The translations under genes and the position numbers were made by a program. Below, in pieces: positions 1 through 6,835 of a DNA stretch of 12,545 nucleotides. The notes beneath the pieces were generated by a model that was given only the letters and a program-made list of their open reading frames with translations, made no database searches and was not told the origin of the DNA. Position 1 is the stretch's first letter, and each line of letters begins with the position of its first letter. The DNA is from CCY15215 sp034932145 (GTDB lineage Bacteria > Cyanobacteriota > Cyanobacteriia > Cyanobacteriales > Spirulinaceae): positions 1 to 12,545 of the forward strand of contig NZ_JAYGHV010000168.1 in the NCBI RefSeq assembly GCF_034932145.1, written 5' to 3'.

Positions 1-311
1 CGCGATCGGGGGATAATGGTTGGCGTTTGTCCATTGAAGATCGCATCACTTTAGTACAAGAACAAGATAATATTCATTTATTGCAGGTGATTCCCTTTTT
101 AGATATGGGGATGGTCTGGAATAATCCTAGCAACCCAGACCAAATCGCTAACGAGCATTTTTTGGCGGGTGCAGGGGTAGGATTGCTTTATTCTCCCGTG
201 GAAAATTTAAACTTGCGCCTCGATTTAACTTTGCCTTTAGTGAATATCCGCGATCGCTCTGTTAATGCTCAAGATGATGGGATTTATTTTAGTCTCGCTT
301 ATAGTTTTTAA
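1..311 (+). CDS. ShlB/FhaC-type outer-membrane beta-barrel, C-terminal fragment
   Basis: Only the last 102 or so codons are present; the frame is open to the left edge, so the gene starts outside the window. The fragment has alternating hydrophobic/polar strands, contains VIPFLDMGMVWNN and GVGLLYSPVENLNLRLDL, and ends in Phe (LAYSF), as outer-membrane barrels recognised by the Bam machinery do. These strands match the C-terminal barrel of the ShlB/FhaC/HecB family. Those proteins sit in the outer membrane and export a partner protein in two-partner secretion, or act as Omp85-like pores. The POTRA domains would lie upstream and cannot be seen, so the substrate is unknown. The gene converges on csaB and its TAA stop overlaps csaB's stop. 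Confidence 0.75.
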   Translation, partial: RSGDNGWRLSIEDRITLVQEQDNIHLLQVIPFLDMGMVWNNPSNPDQIANEHFLAGAGVGLLYSPVENLNLRLDLTLPLVNIRDRSVNAQDDGIYFSLAYSF

Positions 312-1378
312 GAAAATACCTCCTTTCTGTTGGGTTCTATAATATTTACTAAGAGTTCTTGATGCAATTGGGCGCGATCGCGGAAAGATTCAATTTGTGC
401 TGAATTCAAAGGCGTTCCATTAGCATAATAGTCCAACCAAGCACGACAAATAATATTGGGGTCATCGGGAATATTGGCTAATTCCCAACCCGGTATATTA
501 ATCTCTTCCATCAGTTGGCTAACTTTAGGATCGTAACTGAGGGCAAAACAGCGACATTGCTCAGAAGCGGCCATAATTAAACCGTGCAAGCGCATGGCGA
601 TCGCCATTTCTACCCCTTGAAATAATCCCTTTAATTCCCTCGGGTCTTCTAGGGTAATGATACGAGACACACCGGGTAGTCGAGTCGCAAAAGCCTGAGC
701 CATTTCTAAATCTTGGACGGGTTGAAAAGGGACGAGTAAAATTGTTGTTTCTGTAGCTTTTTGGAAGGAACTCAGGGCATGAGCAAGGCAATCGAGACGA
801 TGTACGGTAAGTTGGGGATGAGGGCGCAAAATCACGGCGACTCTAGGGGCGTGTAGATTTCCCAAACCTGAATAAGATTTGGCTTTTAATGCCCAAACTG
901 GATCTGGAGATAATAGATTTTTAATTTGCCAGTCAGCCAATAATTGTGCTGAAGCGCGATCGCGGACGCTAACGGCATTGCAGTGAGAGAGGACTTGTCG
1001 GGTCAGCCACCGCGTTATGGGACGTTTTAGGGGTCCGATGCCCTGCGCCCAAGCAATGGTCTTTAAGCCGCGTTTCTGCGCCATTGCCATTAAGCCCCCA
1101 TAGTAAAAAGGACTGGCAAAACTGGTGACATCTTGCATTAAACTTCCCCCACCCCAAATGAAATAATCGGATTTCTTCAAGGCTTCAAGAATGCGAAAGC
1201 CAGAAGCGCGATCGCAGCTTTCGATGCCGTAGCGCTGATAGGTTTGTTGAGGATCCCCAGAAAGGGCGATCGGGGTGATAGACTCGGGGAGCATTTGCAG
1301 CAGGGTTGCGAGGAGGGCTTCATCACCGCCATTGCCTTTGCCATAATAACCGCACAATATTGCCCGAGTTGTTCCCAT
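308..1378 (-). CDS. csaB: polysaccharide pyruvyl transferase CsaB
   Basis: A 356-aa protein of the polysaccharide pyruvyltransferase family. CsaB enzymes transfer pyruvate from phosphoenolpyruvate as a ketal onto a cell-wall or surface polysaccharide; in Gram-positive bacteria the product anchors S-layer proteins. Visible family signatures are the N-terminal GNGGDEALL (about residues 15-23), WGGGSLMQD (75-83), AQGIGP (111-116), RLHG (263-266) and SYDPK (281-285). The length is normal. The protein has no signal peptide or membrane segment and is probably cytoplasmic. The start is ATG with no obvious Shine-Dalgarno sequence, which is common in cyanobacteria. The gene lies about 145 bases downstream of rpiA and is separated from it by a terminator, so it probably has its own promoter. 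The surface polymer it modifies in cyanobacteria is not evident here. Confidence 0.87.
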   Translation of the reverse strand: MGTTRAILCGYYGKGNGGDEALLATLLQMLPESITPIALSGDPQQTYQRYGIESCDRASGFRILEALKKSDYFIWGGGSLMQDVTSFASPFYYGGLMAMAQKRGLKTIAWAQGIGPLKRPITRWLTRQVLSHCNAVSVRDRASAQLLADWQIKNLLSPDPVWALKAKSYSGLGNLHAPRVAVILRPHPQLTVHRLDCLAHALSSFQKATETTILLVPFQPVQDLEMAQAFATRLPGVSRIITLEDPRELKGLFQGVEMAIAMRLHGLIMAASEQCRCFALSYDPKVSQLMEEINIPGWELANIPDDPNIICRAWLDYYANGTPLNSAQIESFRDRAQLHQELLVNIIEPNRKEVFS

Positions 1379-1464
1379 TAGTAAAAGATTGAGTCAAAAG
1401 TAAAAAATCAACTTAACATTTTTTGCGCCAGCAATGAAGGCGATCGCGCCGGATATTTCCCAGC

Positions 1465-1496
1465 AAAAACCCCCAAACCTTTCTCAAGTTTGAGGG
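1465..1496 (-). terminator. intrinsic terminator of rpiA
   Basis: Read on the minus strand, CCCTCAAAC (1496-1488) pairs with GTTTGGGGG (1478-1470) in a 9-bp stem with one G-U pair and a 9-base loop. It is followed directly by TTTTT (1469-1465). It lies 28 bases past the rpiA stop codon. The stem and U-tract are read directly; termination is inferred. Confidence 0.8.
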
Positions 1497-1523
1497 AGAT
1501 GAGAAGCAAGTCAACAAAATAGC

Positions 1524-2228
1524 CTACATTTCTCGCACTGTGGGTTTGCCGTCTTTAATTTCTCCCACTAAAACCAGATCGACACAGTTAACAAATAAAC
1601 CGTTTTCCAAAACCCCAGGAATATTATTGATTTTTTGTTCCCAACCCACGGGATCGTCGATGGACTCGAACTTAACATCTATGACTAAATTACCTTGATC
1701 CGTCACCACTGGACCTGCTTTTTTCACTCCCATCCGTAACTCGGGTTTGCCCCCCAATCCTGCCAAAGCCCGCATAACTGGGGCGATCGCCATGGGAATC
1801 ACCTCTACGGGTAACAAGAAAGTTGACCCGAGTTTATCCACTAACTTCCCGCTATCCACCACAATAATAAACGTCTCTGCGAGATAATCGACGACTTTTT
1901 CTCGCGTATGTGCCGCCCCTCCCCCTTTAATCAGGTTTTTCTTGGGGTCTACTTCATCGGCCCCATCAATGGCAATATCAATGCGATCGCAAGCGTCCAA
2001 CGTTGTTAAAGGAATGCCATACTTTTTGGCCAGAACTTCAGCCTGAAAAGAAGTGGGAATGCCGACAATATCTTTTATTTCTCCAGATTTAAGGCGATCG
2101 CCGATAAATTGAATAGCATAAGCTGTTGTCGAACCCGTCCCCAATCCCACTACTTGCCCAGAAACAACTCGATCTGCTGCCGCTTTCCCGACTTGCTGTT
2201 TCATAAGGTTAATTGGCTCTGCGGTCAT
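1524..2228 (-). CDS. rpiA: ribose-5-phosphate isomerase A
   Basis: A 234-aa cytoplasmic enzyme that interconverts ribose 5-phosphate and ribulose 5-phosphate in the pentose phosphate pathway and the Calvin cycle. The family motifs are intact: GLGTGSTTAYAI near residues 28-39 (phosphate binding), DGADEVDP at 88-95, and KGGGAAHTREK at 101-111. D88, D91, K101 and E110 correspond to the acid/base and binding residues known in E. coli RpiA. Length is normal. The ATG start is supported by AGGAG at 2238-2242, 9 bases upstream. The gene ends in a clear intrinsic terminator, so it is probably transcribed alone or is the last gene of its unit. Confidence 0.96.
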   Translation of the reverse strand: MTAEPINLMKQQVGKAAADRVVSGQVVGLGTGSTTAYAIQFIGDRLKSGEIKDIVGIPTSFQAEVLAKKYGIPLTTLDACDRIDIAIDGADEVDPKKNLIKGGGAAHTREKVVDYLAETFIIVVDSGKLVDKLGSTFLLPVEVIPMAIAPVMRALAGLGGKPELRMGVKKAGPVVTDQGNLVIDVKFESIDDPVGWEQKINNIPGVLENGLFVNCVDLVLVGEIKDGKPTVREM

Positions 2229-2274
2229 GATTTCTTGCTCCTACGGTTTGTAATAATTTTGTCTGCACGACAAA

Positions 2275-2306
2275 GGAATCATCGTCGGTGACAGACTCGA
2301 TGATCC
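2275..2306 (-). terminator. stem-loop after the RNA-binding protein gene
   Basis: GGATCATCG (minus strand, 2306-2298) pairs with CGATGATTCC (2284-2275) in a 9-bp stem with one bulged T and a 13-base loop. It is followed by TTTG. It lies just past the stop codon of the RRM protein and upstream of rpiA, as expected for a terminator separating the two. The U-tract is short, so termination strength is uncertain. Confidence 0.5.
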
Positions 2307-2329
2307 TCAATTGCTATAGAACTTTTGTA

Positions 2330-2815
2330 TTAAGAATTGGTTGTTTGAGCGGCAAGCATTTCCTTGAGCTTTGATAACTCCGTTGCCCAGCGAGGATCTG
2401 GCTGAATTGAATCGCTTTTGCCTCCTTGTGGGTTAGTCCGTTTTGATTGTTTGGACTTCCCACCACCGGAAGAACTACGCTTACTCGCAGACGGTGTAGG
2501 TGTTTTGACTTCTTGAGAACCTTCCTCAGAAGTTTCCCCTTCCGATTCTTTCTCAGACTTTTTCGCCCGAGGTAGTGCTTTCTCTATTTTTAGGGGACTT
2601 TCCATAAATGTCTGACCGTTGTATTTTTCGATCAAGGCATCGGCTGCTTCATCCGTCGATACTGTAACAAAGGCAAATCCCCGACATTTCCCCGTTTTAC
2701 GATCCTTGATCACTTTGGTCGATATCGTTCCTTCAATACCCTCAAAAATGTCGTGTAAGGCTTGACGGTCTACGGGTTCCTTGGGCAAATTCCCAACATA
2801 AAGGCGAATAGACAT
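2330..2815 (-). CDS. RRM-domain RNA-binding protein (cyanobacterial Rbp type)
   Basis: A 161-aa protein with one N-terminal RNA recognition motif, residues 1-82. RNP2 is LYVGNL (about 5-10) and RNP1 is RGFAFVTV (about 46-53). Cyanobacterial Rbp proteins bind mRNA; some are cold-induced and some help localise mRNAs of photosynthetic proteins. Here the RRM is followed by a Lys/Ser/Glu-rich, probably disordered linker instead of the glycine-rich tail of cold-shock Rbps. The protein ends with QPDPRWATELSKLKEMLAAQ, a tail I associate with the Rbp3-like group; that assignment is from memory. I chose ATG at 2815 because GGAGAG (2823-2828) lies 7 bases upstream. A longer reading from TTG at 2830 would place that ribosome binding site inside the gene. 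It is divergent from nblA. Confidence 0.9.
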   Translation of the reverse strand: MSIRLYVGNLPKEPVDRQALHDIFEGIEGTISTKVIKDRKTGKCRGFAFVTVSTDEAADALIEKYNGQTFMESPLKIEKALPRAKKSEKESEGETSEEGSQEVKTPTPSASKRSSSGGGKSKQSKRTNPQGGKSDSIQPDPRWATELSKLKEMLAAQTTNS

Positions 2816-3208
2816 AAAAATTCTCTCCAAATTTGAGCTAATCCAAAAAAAAGTCGGGGTGTTGGCGATCTCATTTCACGTTTCACGCAAACTAAATCTG
2901 TATTGTATACAACATGAAGACAAAACTCTATCTATTTAAGTTTGTACGTTCATTTCTCGGTGCTAGGACAAACCTATAATTTCACCCCAAATCTAATTAT
3001 TACAGAATGTTCACACAATGCGTCATCAATTTAACAGATTGACAATTCCTTCTCAATTATCAATGCAACAACACTCAAAAAATAGCACAAGTTAAGACAT
3101 CTTCCCTCTCCCCACTTTTTTTGTTCGCTTCGAGCAATCCCATTTCTCGGGTCTTGGTATAACGTTGGCAGCGATTTTGTCAAGATATGAATACAATCTT
3201 TACAGAAT

Positions 3209-3222
3209 GTATAAAGCAATAC
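3209..3222 (+). promoter_or_regulatory. NtcA binding site upstream of nblA
   Basis: GTA-TAAAGCAA-TAC is an exact match to the GTAN8TAC consensus of NtcA, the nitrogen-control activator of cyanobacteria. It is followed 24 bases later by TATATT (TAN3T). This fits the class II NtcA-activated promoter layout GTAN8TAC-N20-24-TAN3T. NtcA control of nblA is known in other cyanobacteria. Binding here is inferred from sequence only. Confidence 0.78.
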
Positions 3223-3244
3223 TTGGCATTTTTGTCAAATCAAT

Positions 3245-3262
3245 GTTATATTTCGTTACATA
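3245..3262 (+). promoter_or_regulatory. HLR1-like (RpaB) element overlapping the nblA -10
   Basis: GTTATATT-TC-GTTACATA matches the HLR1 direct repeat (G/T)TTACA(T/A)(T/A)-NN-(G/T)TTACA(T/A)(T/A), with one mismatch in the first half and a perfect second half. It overlaps the putative -10 (3247-3252) and the expected transcription start near 3259. HLR1 is bound by the response regulator RpaB, which represses when its site covers the core promoter. Repression of nblA here is an inference. Confidence 0.55.
3247..3252 (+). promoter_or_regulatory. putative -10 of nblA
   Basis: TATATT lies 24 bases after the NtcA box, with no good -35, as in NtcA-dependent promoters. The predicted start of transcription is near 3259, which would give an untranslated leader of about 100 bases. 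Confidence 0.6.
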
Positions 3263-3360
3263 GCAGCAACGCATTTCATCATCCCCGCTCTAGATGGCAT
3301 TGGGATTTTTAACGCGATCGCTGCTCGAGTCGTCAAGTTCGTCGTTTGGAGTATCCAACC

Positions 3361-3561
3361 ATGTCACAACCCATTGAATTATCCTTAGAACAAAGGTTCA
3401 ACATTCGGTCTTTTGAGATGCAGGTTCAAAAGATGAGTCACGAACAGGCACAAGAATTTTTAGTCAAACTCTACGAGCAAATGCTGGCGAAGGAGAATAT
3501 GTATAAGGAGTTCATCAAGCACGAGTGGGGAATTGGTGCGCCCATGAATCCCGCTCAATAG
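3361..3561 (+). CDS. nblA: NblA phycobilisome degradation protein
   Basis: A 66-aa protein that is almost entirely the NblA domain (residues 6-57), with the conserved ELSLEQRFNIRSFEMQV helix, the SHEQAQEFLVKLYEQML helix and a KHEWGI end. NblA binds phycobiliproteins and the ClpC chaperone and directs phycobilisomes to proteolysis during nitrogen or other nutrient starvation, so it acts on the thylakoid's cytoplasmic face. ATG at 3361 is chosen because GGAG (3348-3351) lies 9 bases upstream; an in-frame TTG at 3346 would swallow that site. It is single-gene in appearance, with its own NtcA-type promoter upstream. About 240 bases separate it from the stress-protein gene, so they are probably not one operon. 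Confidence 0.95.
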   Translation: MSQPIELSLEQRFNIRSFEMQVQKMSHEQAQEFLVKLYEQMLAKENMYKEFIKHEWGIGAPMNPAQ

Positions 3562-3802
3562 TGGCAGGCGATCGCCAATAGGGGAAATCAAACTGGAGCG
3601 CCTCTTTCTCGGGTTGAGTTTCTAGAAGGGGAACATGACGGGGGATTGTGGGAGGGCTTCTTTACTTTGTTCTGGGCAAGGCAAGGCGATCGTACATTTT
3701 TATTAAAAAATATGCAAAAAGGCTATATTTCTCAACTATAGTTTGAGTAGGGTTTAGTTCGTGAACCCTATTTCAATCTATCGACCTATTATTCTTCTCA
3801 CT

Positions 3803-4681
3803 ATGTTTCAGCATTGTTTAATTTGTACGGACTTCTCCGATGGTTTGCATCGCTTAATTGGATTCGTACCCAGTCTTGCCGCAGGAGGACTCAAACGGAT
3901 TGTTTTCTGTCATAGCGTCCCAGTTCGAGAAGAAGGATCGATCCCCAAGATTGACAAGGACAAAATTAAAGAAGCGGAAGCACAGCTTGCTCCTTGTTTA
4001 ATTGGTTTACCTCCAGATGTGGAAGTTAAAATCGAAGTTCCGGTAGGGCGACCGATGGATACGATTCCCAAGTTAGTGGAGGAGTATGGGATCGATGTAG
4101 TTTTCACTGGGATGTCTACTAAAAATACCTTGCAAGAGACTCTTTTTGGCAGTACAACCCAAGAAATGGCCAAGGTGACAGAAATTCCTTTAATGATTCT
4201 CCGTCCTCAGTTAATTTCTACTTATACTCGCGAAGAACTGGCATTGCGCTGCCAGCATTTATGGCGCTATCTACTTATTCCCTACAATGATGGTAAGACA
4301 GCAAAATATTTAATTGAGGAAGTGAAAAAATATGTCAGCAAAAATCTGCCCACTGCTCCTCAAAAGTGTATGCTCCTGTGGGTAACAAGTGAAGGCGTTC
4401 GCAGAAGCGTTCCCGAAAATTATCAAATTGAGGAAGCGCAAAACAAGCTGGAAGAAGTGAAAGCCGATTTAGAAACTGTGGGTTTAGAGGTTAATACTGA
4501 AGTTCGTACTGGCAATCCTCTACACGAACTTTTAGATGCTGCCTTGACTTTTGATATTAGCGCGATCGCCACCTCCCATCTTTCCCGCAGCGCCCTCCTA
4601 GAATTCACTGCTCCCAGTTTTGCCAATGAAATCCTGCGTCATAGCTGGTTTCCCATCCTCTTTTTCTCCCCGAAAAAGTAA
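3803..4681 (+). CDS. tandem universal stress protein (UspA family)
   Basis: A 292-aa protein made of two UspA-like domains: residues 1-135, which open HCLICTDFSDG, and about 155-292, which contain RYLLIPYNDG. Usp proteins are soluble and often bind ATP; their roles in cyanobacteria are mostly undefined. The nucleotide loop G-x2-G-x9-G(S/T) appears in domain 1 as GMSTKNTLQETLFGST, where the second Gly is Thr. In domain 2 it is largely lost (SHLSRSALLEFTAPS), so ATP binding is doubtful there. I prefer ATG at 3803, which places the first beta strand at the usual distance from the start. An upstream in-frame GTG at 3761 would add 14 residues. No clear Shine-Dalgarno favours either. The 240 bases upstream are AT-rich with no firm promoter. 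Confidence 0.85.
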   Translation: MFQHCLICTDFSDGLHRLIGFVPSLAAGGLKRIVFCHSVPVREEGSIPKIDKDKIKEAEAQLAPCLIGLPPDVEVKIEVPVGRPMDTIPKLVEEYGIDVVFTGMSTKNTLQETLFGSTTQEMAKVTEIPLMILRPQLISTYTREELALRCQHLWRYLLIPYNDGKTAKYLIEEVKKYVSKNLPTAPQKCMLLWVTSEGVRRSVPENYQIEEAQNKLEEVKADLETVGLEVNTEVRTGNPLHELLDAALTFDISAIATSHLSRSALLEFTAPSFANEILRHSWFPILFFSPKK

Positions 4682-4718
4682 TTCCAACTATTAACACCTC
4701 GGCAAACTCAGTGCATAG

Positions 4719-4739
4719 CTATCAACTATCAACTATCAA
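4719..4739. repeat. heptamer tandem repeat (CTATCAA)x3
   Basis: Three perfect copies of CTATCAA, followed by a partial CTA, lie at the end of the kinase gene and overlap its TGA stop (4736-4738). They resemble the short tandemly repeated heptamers scattered between cyanobacterial genes. Confidence 0.85.
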
Positions 4740-6241
4740 CTACTAGACGGGTATTGGGTTTGCGCGGCTTCTAACTTCATTAAAATCTTGGGTTTTAACT
4801 TCTCAAATTCTTGTTTGAGTAAATTTTTACTCATGGTGGACTGACCGGCATCGCGCAATCCCTTACTGGTATCAGCCCAATGTAATAGGCGCTTGCACTG
4901 TTCGGGATCGATGGTAGAATTCATCACGTGCTGACACTTAGACACATTTTCCAAGGCAAAAAAGAGCATCCGATATTCCCCTGATTCTCCTAGTAAGCGC
5001 GTCGTGTTTTGACCCATAGAAGTTTTCATGTCTAGATAGCAGGGCAGCCAACGTGGACCATGCTGGGGACTGTAAAGTACAGTGATCCATAACAGCATGG
5101 GATGAGGAATCGTAGAAAAGAGAAATTGATTGTAGCGGGTACTCAAACGACGATTAAAAATATCTTGCTGTTCGATCATAATCCAGAGAGTTGAAAGCAC
5201 TCCTTTGGGGGTGCGAATGAAGCGAGGAAAAACAATTTTTTGCTGAGGCATTGTTTGCGGCCAAGTCATTTGCAGGCATAAGTCTTCGAGGGATGATTCT
5301 GTGGGGGTGGGCTGGCGATCGCCCTTGGTGTCTTTTTCAATTTTAGCCGGATGGCGATCGCGATCGTAGCGTTCGGCGAGGGGGGAGATGACCTTGAGAA
5401 TTTCCCCCATATTCTCTGGGCGATCGTCGGGCTTTTTCGCCAGACATTGCATAATCAGGCTATTAAGTTCGGGAGGAATATTAAGTTCGGGTTTGAGAGG
5501 TAGAGGTTTAAAATCGTGGTGCGCCTTATACCAACCCCCAAAAGAGTTATTTTCCGGCAATAGGGGCATTTCATTGGCCAGCATCTCGTACATCATCACC
5601 CCCAAACTGTAAATATCAGAGCGACGATCTAACTCTTTTCCCTCCATTTGTTCCGGGGAACAGTAAGCGAGAGTTCCCATAAATGAGTGAGTCTGCTCGC
5701 GATTTTCTTCAATTAGTTTGGCAATCCCAAAATCGAGAATTTTTACCAGTTCTCCCAGGGTCGCATCTTCCATTAAAAGGAGATTGCTGGGCTTAATATC
5801 GCGATGGATAATTTTATTTTTTTCGCCTTTAAAAATAATGCCTTCGTGGGCGCATTGTAGACCGAGACAGGCTTGACGGATAACTCTTAAGAAGCGAGAA
5901 AGAGAGATATCTCGCTTGCGAATCAATTCGCTGAGACTTTCTCCTTCAAGAAATTCCATCACGTAATAGGGGACTTCTTGGGCATCGACCCCGTAATCTC
6001 GAACTCGGACAATATGAATCGTTTTTTCGGCTAATAGGGCGCAGATCGTCGCTTCTCGCTCAAAGCGATCGCGCATTCTTTTATTCAGCAGAGTTTGAGC
6101 CAGAAACTTCACCGCGACAATTACGCCCCCCAGTAGGGTATCTTCGGCGCGGTATACTCTCCCCATCGCTCCTTTGCCAGCGAGTTCGAGGAGATGATAG
6201 CGGTTGGCCAATATGCGATCGGTATAGGGGTCTTTTGTCAT
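4736..6241 (-). CDS. eukaryotic-type serine/threonine protein kinase
   Basis: A 501-aa soluble kinase. The catalytic domain spans residues 15-290 and all key elements are intact: Gly loop GKGAMG (22-27), VAVK lysine K45, HRDIKPSN (146-153) with base D148, DFG (170-172), GTLAYCSPEQ activation segment (189-198), D209 and the DDRPE region. A six-residue insert (FKGEKN) precedes the HRD. A linker (about 295-318) leads to a second conserved region, about 319-465, containing LCLQMTWPQTMP, HPMLLWITVLY, HGPRWLPCYLD and MLFFALEN. I recognise this tail from other cyanobacterial kinases; its function is unknown. There are no membrane segments, so sensing is probably cytoplasmic or through this tail. ATG at 6241 has GGAG (6249-6252) seven bases upstream. 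Substrates cannot be deduced. Confidence 0.94.
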   Translation of the reverse strand: MTKDPYTDRILANRYHLLELAGKGAMGRVYRAEDTLLGGVIVAVKFLAQTLLNKRMRDRFEREATICALLAEKTIHIVRVRDYGVDAQEVPYYVMEFLEGESLSELIRKRDISLSRFLRVIRQACLGLQCAHEGIIFKGEKNKIIHRDIKPSNLLLMEDATLGELVKILDFGIAKLIEENREQTHSFMGTLAYCSPEQMEGKELDRRSDIYSLGVMMYEMLANEMPLLPENNSFGGWYKAHHDFKPLPLKPELNIPPELNSLIMQCLAKKPDDRPENMGEILKVISPLAERYDRDRHPAKIEKDTKGDRQPTPTESSLEDLCLQMTWPQTMPQQKIVFPRFIRTPKGVLSTLWIMIEQQDIFNRRLSTRYNQFLFSTIPHPMLLWITVLYSPQHGPRWLPCYLDMKTSMGQNTTRLLGESGEYRMLFFALENVSKCQHVMNSTIDPEQCKRLLHWADTSKGLRDAGQSTMSKNLLKQEFEKLKPKILMKLEAAQTQYPSSS

Positions 6242-6311
6242 AATCGGACTCCAATCCTAAAAGAGAGGAGGTGGGTTCGCATAAATACTAATGACACGCT
6301 AAAGATTAACG

Positions 6312-6335
6312 AATAATCAATAACCAATAACCAAT
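6312..6335. repeat. heptamer tandem repeat (AATAAYC)x3
   Basis: AATAATC, AATAACC, AATAACC and a partial AAT lie in tandem between the 162-aa gene and the kinase gene. The period of seven is the same as in the repeat at the other end of the kinase, with a different unit. Confidence 0.75.
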
Positions 6336-6346
6336 TAAGGTGAGAT

Positions 6347-6835
6347 TTAGATGCGTTCTAAACTGGCTTCCATAATTGTAGTTAAGGAATGACCTGTCAG
6401 AATCCCGCTCGAGAGATGATAAGTATTATCATCTAATCGGTAGAGGGTTTCAAAGCCGCTCTGTCGCTGACGTTCATCGTCGCTAATCACCATATAGCGC
6501 TGAACGATGGATTCCGGCGCGATCCAGCCCTCTCCTTCAACTCGACCTAATAAACTATGTTGAAGAACGAAATTATACTGACGCTCTCCCGATTCCAGAC
6601 GACCCCGATATTGTAATGAAATGGCTGCGCGATCGCTTTGGGGAAATTCCAGTTTGGTCACCCATGTAAACCAATTTTGTTGTCCCCAAGCGATGATGGT
6701 TCTGCCTTTAACGGCAACGGGCAGGTCATTTTTCTCTAACCAGTTGCCTTGTAGAATCCAACGTCCTTCCTCCAATAAAAAGGTATGAGCCACAATACCA
6801 TCCTTTCGATATTCTTCTCTCAGTATACCCTTCAT
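6347..6835 (-). CDS. conserved hypothetical protein coupled to anmK
   Basis: I do not recognise a family. The 162-aa product is rich in aromatic residues and alternating polar/hydrophobic stretches (RWILQGNWL, NWFTWVTKLEF, YNFVLQHSLLG), suggesting a mostly beta, barrel-like fold. It has no signal peptide, membrane helix or cysteine cluster. Its ATG (6835-6833) overlaps the anmK TGA (6837-6835) by one base, giving TGATG, so it is almost certainly translated by coupling with anmK and real. The neighbour hints at a role in or near cell-wall recycling, but such overlaps can join unrelated genes. Codon use looks like its neighbours. Confidence 0.72.
   Translation of the reverse strand: MKGILREEYRKDGIVAHTFLLEEGRWILQGNWLEKNDLPVAVKGRTIIAWGQQNWFTWVTKLEFPQSDRAAISLQYRGRLESGERQYNFVLQHSLLGRVEGEGWIAPESIVQRYMVISDDERQRQSGFETLYRLDDNTYHLSSGILTGHSLTTIMEASLERI

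Larger units (their letters stand above)
2816..3360. other. 545-base divergent regulatory region between rbp and nblA
   Basis: No credible gene lies here; the 62-codon minus-strand reading at 3031-3219 has no ribosome binding site and no recognisable sequence. The right half carries the nblA control sites (NtcA box, -10, HLR1-like repeat). The left half, probably the leader and promoter of the RNA-binding protein gene, holds a tandem TTTCACG pair at 2874-2887 and the palindrome TTGTATACAA at 2903-2912. On the minus strand the palindrome supplies a TACAAT that could be a -10 for that gene, but I found no convincing -35. The region is AT-rich. Confidence 0.6.

Noticed and set aside
1655..1690. 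tRNA T-loop-like sequence (GTTCGAGTCC on the minus strand)
   Set aside because: It lies inside rpiA coding for VKFESIDD and no cloverleaf can be built around it.
3031..3219. 62-codon minus-strand reading between rbp and nblA
   Set aside because: No Shine-Dalgarno and no family resemblance, and it overlaps the NtcA site of nblA.
3720..3760. TATAGT as a promoter for the stress protein
   Set aside because: No -35 at usable spacing; the AT-rich context makes a chance match likely.
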